Part shown: piece after piece, positions 1 to 6,649 of the stretch | Position numbering within the stretch: the first letter of the stretch is position 1 | Layout of the letters: every line of letters starts with the position of its first letter | Assembly: GCA_017555325.1 (NCBI GenBank) | Contig: JAFZGR010000310.1 | Span: forward strand, 1 to 6,847 | Direction: 5' to 3' | DNA length: 6,847 nt | Source of the DNA: Alphaproteobacteria bacterium | GTDB lineage: Bacteria; Pseudomonadota; Alphaproteobacteria; CAAHEQ01; UBA3637 | Notes under the pieces: generated by a model | Databases searched by the model: none | Told to the model about the DNA's origin: nothing | The model's input: the letters and a program-made list of their open reading frames with translations, nothing else | Made by a program: the position numbers and the translations under genes

Positions 1-30
1 GTGTTATTTTAAGTGGATAAATGATTTTGT

Positions 31-34
31 GAGG
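31..34 (+). promoter_or_regulatory. Ribosome binding site for the small membrane protein
   Basis: GAGG lies six bases before the ATG at 41, a normal spacing. It favours that ATG over the in-frame GTG at 29, which has only a poor GTGG-like match upstream. The reading frame is open back to the left edge of the window, so a start outside the window cannot be formally excluded. Confidence 0.6.
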
Positions 35-40
35 TTAAAA

Positions 41-235
41 ATGAAAAATATACAAGATTTGAAACAAAATATTAATCAAACCATTCAAGCACAACCAATT
101 AAACGAAAATTAATTGCCATTGGTATTATTTTATTTTTATTGTTTATTCTGATGATGAGTGGATTTTCTCAATATCAGGATGTGAGCCAAACCGCCAATC
201 ATAACATTACTGAGGCAGATGAGGCGGCATTGTAA
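41..235 (+). CDS. Small single-pass membrane protein, function unknown
   Basis: This 64-residue protein is not one I recognise. It has a lysine- and glutamine-rich hydrophilic N-terminus (residues 1-24, ending in the basic KRK at 21-23), one strongly hydrophobic segment (about residues 24-41, rich in Ile, Leu and Phe) and a polar, acidic tail of about 20 residues ending in DEAAL. By the positive-inside rule the N-terminus should be cytoplasmic and the short tail periplasmic. There is no cleavage-site pattern and no lipobox cysteine. The ATG at 41 is chosen because GAGG precedes it at good spacing. Its TAA stop shares a base with the rarA ATG (TAATG), so the two are probably translated in a coupled way. 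That overlap, together with normal codon use, supports it as a real gene. An upstream extension is possible because the frame stays open to the window edge. Confidence 0.65.
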   Translation: MKNIQDLKQNINQTIQAQPIKRKLIAIGIILFLLFILMMSGFSQYQDVSQTANHNITEADEAAL

Positions 236-1542
236 TGATTGATACGCTTTTTTCAGGCACAACGGCAAAACCGCTTGCCGACAGATTACGACCGCAGAAT
301 ATAACGGATGTTGTCGGACAAAATCACTTATTGTCAGACAAAGCCCCGTTAATGCGTATGATAAAGGCGCAAAAATTAACCTCGTTTATTTTATGGGGAC
401 CGCCGGGGTGTGGCAAAACAACCATCGCTCGTATTTTGGCACAAGAAACAAATATGCATTTTGAGGCTTTGTCTGCCGTTTTTTCGGGTGTTTCCGATTT
501 AAGAAAAGTCTTTGAGGCAGCTCAAAACAGACGTCGAATGGGGCAGGCAACTTTATTGTTTGTGGATGAAATTCATCGCTTTAACCGTTCACAACAAGAT
601 GCGTTTTTGCCTGTTGTGGAAGACGGAACGGTTGTGTTGGTCGGCGCAACAACGGAAAATCCCTCTTTTGAATTAAACAGTGCTTTGCTTTCTCGTTGTA
701 AAGTGTTTGTTTTAAACCGATTGGATGATGAGGCATTAGATCGCTTAACCGAACGGGCAGAATTGGTGTGTAATCGATTGTTGCCATTAGATGAAGTTGG
801 TAAAACATATATTAAAAATTTGGCAGATGGTGACGGACGGTATTTTTTAAATTTACTTGAAACCGTTATGACATATGCCGAACCGAATGAAATATTAGAT
901 AAAGATGGTTTAGAGCTATTATTACAAAAGCGGTTGCCGAATTATGATAAATCATCGGACGGACATTATAATTTAATTTCGGCATTGCATAAATCTTTAC
1001 GGGGTTCGGATGTGGATGCGGCTTTGTATTGGTGTGCTAGAATGGTCACTGCCGGAGAAGATATGAAATATATTTTACGCCGATTAACCCGTTTTGCCGC
1101 AGAAGATGTCGGAATGGCTGATCCATTGGCATTGGTTCAGGCACACAGTGCGTGGGATGCTTATGAACGACTTGGGTCGCCGGAGGGTGATTTGGCTGTT
1201 GCACAATTGGTTGTTTATTTGGCAACGGCCCCTAAATCAATCGGGGTTTATCGGGCATGGAATAAAGTGCGCCAACGGGCTGTTGAAACAGGCACATTAA
1301 TGCCCCCGAAACATATTTTAAATGCCCCGACAAAATTAATGGCCGATTTGGGATATAAAAAGGATTATCAGTATGATCCGGATACAAAAGATGGTTTTTC
1401 AGGTCAAAATTATTTTCCGGAAGAAATGAAAAGAGAAACTTTTTACACCCCCGTAGAACGTGGTTTTGAACGGGAAATTAAAAAAAGAATTGATTATTGG
1501 AATGATTTAAGGCAAAAGAAACAAAATCAACAAAAAAAATAA
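235..1542 (+). CDS. rarA: Replication-associated recombination protein A (RarA/MgsA), AAA+ ATPase
   Basis: RarA is a cytoplasmic AAA+ ATPase of the clamp-loader-like group, homologous to eukaryotic Mgs1/WRNIP1. It works at stalled replication forks with SSB and RecA and supports recombination and gap handling. The 435 residues match the usual length. Visible motifs are Walker A GPPGCGKT (55-62), Walker B ending in DEIH (111-114), sensor 1 within VGATTENPSF (136-145) and the arginine finger in SALLSRC (R154). The C-terminal helical and tetramerisation domain starts near HYNLISALHKSLRGSD (from residue 244) and runs to about 420, followed by a Lys/Gln-rich tail. The ATG at 235 overlaps the preceding stop, and a GAGG at 221-224 lies ten bases upstream inside that gene. 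A pseudouridine synthase gene follows 49 bases downstream, a pairing I associate with Alphaproteobacteria. No motif is missing. Confidence 0.96.
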   Translation: MIDTLFSGTTAKPLADRLRPQNITDVVGQNHLLSDKAPLMRMIKAQKLTSFILWGPPGCGKTTIARILAQETNMHFEALSAVFSGVSDLRKVFEAAQNRRRMGQATLLFVDEIHRFNRSQQDAFLPVVEDGTVVLVGATTENPSFELNSALLSRCKVFVLNRLDDEALDRLTERAELVCNRLLPLDEVGKTYIKNLADGDGRYFLNLLETVMTYAEPNEILDKDGLELLLQKRLPNYDKSSDGHYNLISALHKSLRGSDVDAALYWCARMVTAGEDMKYILRRLTRFAAEDVGMADPLALVQAHSAWDAYERLGSPEGDLAVAQLVVYLATAPKSIGVYRAWNKVRQRAVETGTLMPPKHILNAPTKLMADLGYKKDYQYDPDTKDGFSGQNYFPEEMKRETFYTPVERGFEREIKKRIDYWNDLRQKKQNQQKK

Positions 1543-1577
1543 TTGCAAATTCTGATAAAAAGGAATATACAACAAAT

Positions 1578-1585
1578 AAAGGGGA
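1578..1585 (+). promoter_or_regulatory. Ribosome binding site for rluC
   Basis: AAAGGGGA lies six bases before the ATG at 1592. It is the only strong signal in the 49-base gap between rarA and rluC (1543-1591). That gap shows no hairpin followed by a T-run and no convincing -35/-10 pair, so read-through from rarA is likely. Confidence 0.6.
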
Positions 1586-1591
1586 AAAAAT

Positions 1592-2584
1592 ATGTCAGCC
1601 GTACAGTTGGTAAAAGTTGCACAAAAAGATAGTGATATCCGTCTGGATAGATGGTTTGCACGTCATTATCCGGATTTAAAAAACGGACAATTGCAACGGT
1701 TGATTCGGGGTAAAAACATTCGGGTAAACGGAGCCAAAACAACGGCTGATTATCGATTAAAAACAGATGATGAAATTCGTATTCCGCCCTTGTCCGTTAA
1801 TGAAAAGAAAGATTTACCACGTGATCTATCCAAAGCTGATATTGAATTTATGCAGTCGTTGGTTATTTATAAAGACGAATCCGTTATTGTATTAAACAAA
1901 CCTTCGGGTATAGCTGTGCAAGGCGGGTCAAAAACAGAACGACACATTGACGGAATGTTAGATGCATTACGTTTCGGTCTAGATGAAAAACCACACTTGG
2001 TCCATCGATTGGATAAAGATACATCCGGTGTTTTGGTGTTGGGACGGACGGCAAATGCGGCTGCTAAATTGGCAGAAGCTTTTAAAACCCGTAAAGCACA
2101 AAAAATTTATTGGGCAGTTGTTGTCGGAAAGCCGAAATTGTTATCGGGCAAAATCGATGCGCCGTTATCAAAGTTGAGTAATGTAAAAGGCGGAGAACAA
2201 ATGAAGGTGGATTATGATAACGGGCAACGGGCACAATCGTTATATCGTGTGTTGGATTCACTTAGTCGTAAAGCCAGTTGGTTGGAATTAGCTCCATTAA
2301 CAGGGCGGACACATCAGTTGCGTGTACATTGCATGGTATTGAATACGCCGATTGTCGGTGATGTAAAGTACGGTGATGAACGGGCAGTTTCTTTGGGACT
2401 GAAAAGCGAACGCAAAATGCATTTGCATGCCCGTGGTATTCGGATGCCCCATCCGATAAAAGGGGAATTGTGTGTGTTAGCAGATATGCCGATACACATG
2501 AAAGAAACATTTGAATTTTTAGGTTTTAATGAAACTCAATCAGTCAATCCGTTTGACTATTTTAAAAAGGATGAACGTGCATGA
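1592..2584 (+). CDS. rluC: Ribosomal large subunit pseudouridine synthase, RluC/RluD type (RluA family)
   Basis: This enzyme isomerises specific uridines in 23S rRNA to pseudouridine during 50S maturation in the cytoplasm. The 330 residues comprise an N-terminal S4 RNA-binding domain (about 16-75, with RLDRWFARHYPDL and IRVNG) and an RluA-family catalytic domain. The catalytic motif HRLDKDTSG starts at residue 138, and D141 is the nucleophilic aspartate. Other family signatures are VLNKPSGIAVQGG (100-112) and TGRTHQLRVH (237-246). An S4 domain points to RluC or RluD rather than RluA. RluC (E. coli U955, U2504, U2580) is preferred over RluD (U1911, U1915, U1917) because of its place beside rarA, but sequence inspection alone does not settle the target sites. 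The ATG is fixed by the AAAGGGGA ribosome binding site. The TGA stop overlaps the next ATG by four bases (ATGA), implying translational coupling. Confidence 0.9.
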   Translation: MSAVQLVKVAQKDSDIRLDRWFARHYPDLKNGQLQRLIRGKNIRVNGAKTTADYRLKTDDEIRIPPLSVNEKKDLPRDLSKADIEFMQSLVIYKDESVIVLNKPSGIAVQGGSKTERHIDGMLDALRFGLDEKPHLVHRLDKDTSGVLVLGRTANAAAKLAEAFKTRKAQKIYWAVVVGKPKLLSGKIDAPLSKLSNVKGGEQMKVDYDNGQRAQSLYRVLDSLSRKASWLELAPLTGRTHQLRVHCMVLNTPIVGDVKYGDERAVSLGLKSERKMHLHARGIRMPHPIKGELCVLADMPIHMKETFEFLGFNETQSVNPFDYFKKDERA

Positions 2585-4923
2585 AATTACTATTTAAACT
2601 GTTTGCTTTAATTTTTGTATTGGCACTTATCGGCGTGGGTATTTTTATATGGATGTTTGATATTAACAGTTATCGAGCAGACATTGAAGCAAAATTAAGT
2701 GCGGCACTGAACCGTCCGGTTACTATTCAACGGATTGAAATGAAAATTTCTATGATTCCAACCGTTAAAATAACGGATATTGTTATCGGTAATCCGACCG
2801 GATTTTCCGACAAAACCCCCTTTGTAAAAGTTGGTTCTGCCGAAGGAAGATTGGCGTTAGGTCCTTTAATTATAGATAAAAAAGTGCAGATTGTCAGTAT
2901 TTCTTTGCAAAAGGCAGAAGTTAATGTGGTCAATACTCCTAAACAAAACAACTTAACATTCGGAACGGAAAGTAACGGCAAAAAAAGTACGGACACAGCA
3001 ATGGGAAGCAGTGCGAATGTGTTAGCATCTAATCCGTATTTAAGCAATATGCGTGTTGATTCCATTGATATGAAAGAAGTGCTCATTTCATATCAGGATA
3101 AGGAAAAAACACATAAATTAACACTCAATAATTTATCATTAAAAGCCTTGCGTATGTTAACGTTGGATATGAATTATGATTCTAAACCGATACAATTGAG
3201 TATTAATGCAGATTGGTTATCTTTAATTAAAGGAACAAACAATATTATTTTTAATGGGGAATTAAAAATTTTTGATATTTCATCAAAAATATTTGGAAGT
3301 ATTGGTAATATTCAACAATTAAAAGACATTGTTATCAGTATTGATGCACAAATGCCTCAATTACAAGAAACATTAAAACAATTAGGTGTAAATACCAATG
3401 TTCCGGCTTCCACCGCAAAAGTTTCCGGTTTTATCAAGGGTGATACGGAAAATGTTAATTTAGATAATGTTAAAATTGTTTTGGATGACGTTGTTGAATT
3501 AAAAGTAAAAGGCGGATTACAAAACATTCAAACAAACATATCGGGAAATGCCTTGGGAACACTTACATTACCGAAATCGGCTTTAACGGAAAAATTGGGT
3601 CTTCAACCGATGAATGTGAGTTTTTCTGCAACATTAAAAGATTCTGTTTTGGCTGTTGAAAAATTAACTTTAACGGCTAATCGTTCAGATATTGATGCAA
3701 TCTTTTCTTTAAAGAAAAACAAAGAAAATATAGCTATTAACGGGCGTGTTGTTTCAAATTATTTAGATAAAAACGATTTTCTGACACCTGCTGACACAAC
3801 AGCTCAAAAGCCTGCAACTAATACAAATGCGGTTGCACAACAGGGGACAACTGTTTCAAATCAACAACCGAAATCAGACATTTTGTCTCTTTTAACCGGT
3901 CAAATTGATTGGCAATTGGCAAACGTTAAATTAATACCGGATGCAGATGAATATTATGGCATTACTGGGCGTACAGCATTTAATAACGGTGTTATTACGG
4001 CAAATCCACTTCAAATCAGAACAATCGCCGGTACGTTAAATACAGCGGTTCAAGTTAAAAATGCATTATCTGTACCACAAATTCAGGTAACAGCTTCTGC
4101 TGAAAATTTAAATTTGGATAACTTGAAATTTTTAACGGAATACGTATCGGGTTCAACGGCTAATTTAATGGCTAATTTGGCATTTGTCGGAACAGATACC
4201 GCTCAAATTTTATCAACATTAACGGGAACAGCCGAAGTCGAGGTAACGCAGGGTAAAATTGTGAACAAATGGTTTAATGCCTTACCGGAAACAGTTGGAT
4301 TATTCCAAAAAACAAAATCATTCTCTTATTCACAAACAGATGCAGAAAGCACCTTAAATTGCGGTGTGATTAATGTTAAAGCCAATAACGGTATTTTAAC
4401 GATGAAGGATAGTGTTGCCGTTGAAACATCAACATTGAACTTATTGTTAAGCGGTACAGTTGATTTACCTCAACAATCAATGAGTGTATCCTTAATTCCC
4501 GAATTGCCGAATTCTTCATATAATAATGCATTACAAATGACACAAATTATTAAATTAACCGGTTCATTTACAGCACCGAAAGTATCTTTGGATGCACGAG
4601 AAGTTGTTCAAAATACGGTTGCACAAGCAACAGACAAAGCCATTAATAAATTAATTGATAAAGCTAATGAAAAAGGTGTTGGCGATTTATTAACGGCGGT
4701 TGGTGTAACAAATGAAAATACGCAAGTGACACAGCCGACATATACATCAATGTGTGAACGGGCCTTAGGACGTAAATTAAAAGGACGTGTTTATGTTGAA
4801 CCGATTCGTCAACAAACGCCGAAAGTCGAAGAAACTGTTCAGCCGGCACAACCGAAAAAATTAACACCCCAAGATGAATTGAAAAATCAATTGATTAAAT
4901 CAATCAGTATTTTGGCACAATAA
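2581..4923 (+). CDS. AsmA family inner-membrane-anchored envelope protein
   Basis: AsmA-family proteins (AsmA, YhdP, TamB, YdbH, YicH) are anchored in the inner membrane and extend into the periplasm. They are linked to phospholipid transport and outer-membrane homeostasis. Residues 1-27 form a typical N-terminal signal anchor (MKLLFKLF followed by a hydrophobic run). The family N-terminal pattern follows: SYRADIEAKLSAALNRPVTI, then IPTVKITDIVIGNP and LALGPLIIDKKVQI. A Gln/Thr/Asn/Pro-rich linker (about 402-433) separates this from a C-terminal AsmA-like beta-rich half (about 434-680), with TGTAEVEVTQGKI and LLSGTVDLPQQSMSVSLIPELP. The tail (about 700-780) is basic and proline-rich and holds one of only two cysteines that I found (C594, C725). 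At 780 residues it is longer than E. coli AsmA (about 617). The start overlaps rluC by ATGA, with AAGGA nine bases upstream. Orthology to a particular E. coli member is not claimed, so no symbol is given. Confidence 0.88.
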   Translation: MKLLFKLFALIFVLALIGVGIFIWMFDINSYRADIEAKLSAALNRPVTIQRIEMKISMIPTVKITDIVIGNPTGFSDKTPFVKVGSAEGRLALGPLIIDKKVQIVSISLQKAEVNVVNTPKQNNLTFGTESNGKKSTDTAMGSSANVLASNPYLSNMRVDSIDMKEVLISYQDKEKTHKLTLNNLSLKALRMLTLDMNYDSKPIQLSINADWLSLIKGTNNIIFNGELKIFDISSKIFGSIGNIQQLKDIVISIDAQMPQLQETLKQLGVNTNVPASTAKVSGFIKGDTENVNLDNVKIVLDDVVELKVKGGLQNIQTNISGNALGTLTLPKSALTEKLGLQPMNVSFSATLKDSVLAVEKLTLTANRSDIDAIFSLKKNKENIAINGRVVSNYLDKNDFLTPADTTAQKPATNTNAVAQQGTTVSNQQPKSDILSLLTGQIDWQLANVKLIPDADEYYGITGRTAFNNGVITANPLQIRTIAGTLNTAVQVKNALSVPQIQVTASAENLNLDNLKFLTEYVSGSTANLMANLAFVGTDTAQILSTLTGTAEVEVTQGKIVNKWFNALPETVGLFQKTKSFSYSQTDAESTLNCGVINVKANNGILTMKDSVAVETSTLNLLLSGTVDLPQQSMSVSLIPELPNSSYNNALQMTQIIKLTGSFTAPKVSLDAREVVQNTVAQATDKAINKLIDKANEKGVGDLLTAVGVTNENTQVTQPTYTSMCERALGRKLKGRVYVEPIRQQTPKVEETVQPAQPKKLTPQDELKNQLIKSISILAQ

Positions 4924-4931
4924 AAAAGATA

Positions 4932-5228
4932 ATGTCGGTAGAAACAGCTCATTTTTATGTGTTCGGACGTGTTCAGGGAGTCGGCTATCGGGCTTGGACC
5001 GTTCGAACCGCTTTGCGTTTAGGTATTTCGGGGTGGGTACGCAACAGACACAACGGTTGTGTGGAAATTTATGCACAAGGAGAAACGGATATTTTATCTC
5101 TTTTTCGGGAATCCTGTTTACAAGGTCCGTTATGGAGTCGGGTTAGCCGATTGGAGGCCGTATCTGTTCCGGATGGTGTTATTTTACCAATTCGGGAAAA
5201 TACATTTTATCAAGCCCCAACTGTTTAA
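4932..5228 (+). CDS. acyP: Acylphosphatase
   Basis: Acylphosphatase is a small cytoplasmic enzyme that hydrolyses the carboxyl-phosphate bond of acyl phosphates such as 1,3-bisphosphoglycerate, acetyl phosphate and carbamoyl phosphate. Its 98 residues match the family size. The signature GRVQGVGYR (12-20) forms the phosphate-binding loop, with R20 as the catalytic arginine. GWVRNRHNGCVEIYAQG (34-50) supplies the second catalytic residue, N38. Both key residues are therefore present. The gene starts eight bases after the asmA-family stop. No Shine-Dalgarno-like sequence precedes the ATG, so translation probably depends on ribosomes finishing the upstream gene. It is the last gene of the rightward cluster. 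A functional link to its AsmA neighbour is not evident from the sequence. Confidence 0.93.
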   Translation: MSVETAHFYVFGRVQGVGYRAWTVRTALRLGISGWVRNRHNGCVEIYAQGETDILSLFRESCLQGPLWSRVSRLEAVSVPDGVILPIRENTFYQAPTV

Positions 5229-5234
5229 GTTGAT
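5218..5234. repeat. 17-base element, copy 1, at the acyP 3' end
   Basis: CAACTGTTTAAGTTGAT spans the acyP stop codon (TAA, 5226-5228). It matches 5405-5421, at the 3' end of argE, in 16 of 17 positions. Its core is an inverted repeat, CAACT/AGTTG with a five-base loop, so RNA from either strand could fold here. It may contribute to 3'-end formation. A chance similarity is possible. Confidence 0.5.
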
Positions 5235-5255
5235 GCATTATATGTATGCGGTATA

Positions 5256-5275
5256 CTTTAAAGCTTAATTTAAAG
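5256..5275 (+). terminator. Hairpin downstream of acyP, possible weak terminator
   Basis: CTTTAAA (5256-5262) and TTTAAAG (5269-5275) form a perfect seven-pair stem with a six-base loop, 27 bases past the acyP stop. The stem is AT-rich and no T-run follows directly, so it is a poor classical terminator. The next long T-run is nine Ts at 5329-5337, about 50 bases further on. It may instead stabilise the 3' end of the transcript. Confidence 0.3.
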
Positions 5276-5328
5276 GTAATCGTACACCTATTAAGTTAAA
5301 TGACGTTTTGAACATTTTTATATCACTG

Positions 5329-5381
5329 TTTTTTTTTGTACAGGTACAGTTTAAGTGAAGATGGTTATAACTAAAAAAAAA
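5329..5381. terminator. T9/A9 inverted tract in the convergent intergenic region
   Basis: Nine Ts at 5329-5337 and nine As at 5373-5381 face each other across 35 bases. The first gives a U-tract to rightward transcripts from acyP and the second gives one to leftward transcripts from argE. The tracts could also pair as a long AU stem, with TGT before the T-run and GACA after the A-run. The region between holds a tandem GTACAG (5338-5349) and a GTTATAAC palindrome (5364-5371). The layout suggests bidirectional termination, but no GC-rich stem abuts either tract. Confidence 0.35.
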
Positions 5382-5395
5382 GACAACCCCATTAA

Positions 5396-5419
5396 TTAAA
5401 GAAACAACTGTTTCAGTTG
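5396..5419 (-). terminator. Possible intrinsic terminator embedded in the argE 3' end
   Basis: Read leftward, the final argE codons form CAACTG-AAA-CAGTTG, a six-pair stem with a three-base loop. TTTCTTTAA, which contains the stop codon, follows immediately. A stem followed at once by a U-rich stretch resembles a short intrinsic terminator overlapping the coding end. The stem is short and only half GC, so termination here would be weak. The T9 tract further left could act as a backup. Confidence 0.35.
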
Positions 5420-6568
5420 ATTATAATAATAGTATAATTGTTCTTCTGTTATAAACTCATTATCTTGATGTGCCTGTTCAATATTCCCCGGACCACAAAC
5501 GACCGTTGGAATGCCCAGTAAAGAAAAATATCCAGCTTCAGTGCCGAAAGAAACTTTTTTATATGGTCCAAAAGCAAAAACAGATAACAGTTTTTGAACA
5601 AAAAGATTGTTTTGTGTTGTTTCCAGTGCAGGTATATGGAGATGATTGTCAAAATGAACGGAAAGCCCTTTTATTTGATTAGCATAAGTGTAAATATCTT
5701 TTTCCAATTCTGCCAAAAATGTTTGTTCAGCCTGTTCGGATATAAAACGGCATGAATATGTTAAAGAGGCTTCTGCCGGAATAACATTGACAGCGGTTCC
5801 GGCATTAAAAATAAGAATATCGGCAACTGAATGAGGAATTTCAAAATCATTATCCGTTTGTTGTGACAATCTGCTTGCTAAGAAATAAAAATTTTTATAA
5901 ATTTCTACGGCATGAAATAATGCATTAACGGCTAAATCAGGATGAGATGAATGTGCCGGTTTTCCGGTTAGGGTAATTGTACCCGCAGTAGCTGTTTTAT
6001 GGCCTAAAACAAGGCAAGAATTTGTCGGTTCAGCCACAATACAACCTGCGACATTATGTAAAAAAGAACGAACATAAGAATCGTTTAAAACTTCCTGAAT
6101 ACCTGTTCCGGTTGTTTCTTCATTATGTGTTAAAATAATGATAAAGTTTTTTTGTTGTTGAATAAGTGTTGGGACAAGGCTTAATATAACGGCAATACCA
6201 CCTTTCATATCGCTTGCACCACGTCCAAATAATTTATCTTGCTTTTTTGTTAAAGCAAAAGGGTTTGTTTGCCAGTTTTTTTGGTTTACAGGAACAACAT
6301 CTAAATGCCCACAAAAAATTACACTCTTATCTGTTGTGTTCCTGATAAATGAAGCCACAAGTGAGGCTCGTGTTTTTGATGGGTTGTAAATCAGACGAAC
6401 ATTTAATCCATAATTTTTTAAATAACGTTTAACCCAAAAAACCGCCTCTAATGTATCATTTGAAGTTGTTGTATCAAATGATATTAATTGTGATAAAATA
6501 TCAATAATAGGATTGTTGTTTTCACTCAAAGATATCAACGGGATAGAGCCAAATGTTTCTTTTATCAA
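5396..6568 (-). CDS. argE: Acetylornithine deacetylase (ArgE), M20 family metallohydrolase
   Basis: ArgE removes the acetyl group from N2-acetylornithine to give ornithine for arginine synthesis, using two metal ions in the cytoplasm. Counting from a TTG start at 6568 the protein has 390 residues, normal for the family. Visible residues are H88 and catalytic D90 (GHLDVVPV), metal-bridging D120 (GRGASDMKGG), the general base E150-E151 (THNEET), metal ligand E180 (AEPT), H206 in the dimerisation domain (GKPAHSSHP), GTEAG (342-346) and metal ligand H367. The C-terminal GPGNIEQAHQDNEF resembles ArgE more than DapE. The start is set by AGGAG seven bases upstream of the TTG. A TTG at 6598 would add ten residues, MLSFAKRRLI, and would place that ribosome binding site inside the coding region. 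The gene is convergent with acyP and divergent from the gene at 6839. A related M20 deacylase cannot be fully excluded. Confidence 0.88.
   Translation of the reverse strand: MIKETFGSIPLISLSENNNPIIDILSQLISFDTTTSNDTLEAVFWVKRYLKNYGLNVRLIYNPSKTRASLVASFIRNTTDKSVIFCGHLDVVPVNQKNWQTNPFALTKKQDKLFGRGASDMKGGIAVILSLVPTLIQQQKNFIIILTHNEETTGTGIQEVLNDSYVRSFLHNVAGCIVAEPTNSCLVLGHKTATAGTITLTGKPAHSSHPDLAVNALFHAVEIYKNFYFLASRLSQQTDNDFEIPHSVADILIFNAGTAVNVIPAEASLTYSCRFISEQAEQTFLAELEKDIYTYANQIKGLSVHFDNHLHIPALETTQNNLFVQKLLSVFAFGPYKKVSFGTEAGYFSLLGIPTVVCGPGNIEQAHQDNEFITEEQLYYYYNQLKQLFL
5405..5421. repeat. 17-base element, copy 2, at the argE 3' end
   Basis: CAACTGTTTCAGTTGAT differs from 5218-5234 at one position. In this copy the inverted repeat is stronger, CAACTG/CAGTTG around TTT. 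It lies inside the last codons of argE (read leftward as N-Q-L-K-Q-L), so part of its sequence is constrained by the protein. Confidence 0.5.
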
Positions 6569-6575
6569 AATTAAT

Positions 6576-6580
6576 CTCCT
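6576..6580 (-). promoter_or_regulatory. Ribosome binding site that decides the argE start
   Basis: On the minus strand, AGGAG (followed by A) lies seven bases before a TTG at 6568-6566. No ATG is available nearby in frame, and the next in-frame TTG upstream (6598) has no such signal. This is the strongest Shine-Dalgarno match in the window and sets the start at the non-canonical TTG. Confidence 0.75.
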
Positions 6581-6608
6581 TTTGGCAAAGGATAACAAAA
6601 ATTTTAAT

Positions 6609-6637
6609 ATATTACAAGTTTATTTTTTTATGGTAAT
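6609..6637 (-). promoter_or_regulatory. Tentative argE promoter
   Basis: On the minus strand, ATTACC (6637-6632) is followed by 17 bases and then TAATAT (6614-6609), about 35-45 bases before the TTG start. The -10 matches TATAAT in four of six positions and the -35 matches TTGACA in three of six. An overlapping TATATT (6611-6606) is a better -10 box but has no -35 match. In such AT-rich DNA this is a weak call. Confidence 0.25.
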
Positions 6638-6649
6638 AATTGTCTGTAC

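Noticed and set aside
1..12. Possible tail of an upstream gene, reading GTG TTA TTT TAA
   Set aside because: A stop at 10-12 in frame 1 fits the end of an upstream gene, and in some Alphaproteobacteria a DegP-like protease precedes rarA. Three codons cannot support any call.
1543..1591. Separate promoter for rluC in the 49-base gap
   Set aside because: The gap is AT-rich, but I find no -35/-10 pair at proper spacing and no terminator for rarA, so read-through is the simpler reading.
2727..3086. 119-codon open frame on the minus strand inside the AsmA-family gene
   Set aside because: It lies wholly opposite a well-supported gene with clear family motifs, has no ribosome binding site that I can see, and its product resembles no family I know. 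It is a shadow of the sense codon pattern.
5059..5268. 69-codon plus-strand frame overlapping acyP in another frame
   Set aside because: The acylphosphatase frame carries both catalytic residues and the family signature. This frame has no recognisable motif and merely continues into the AT-rich intergenic DNA.
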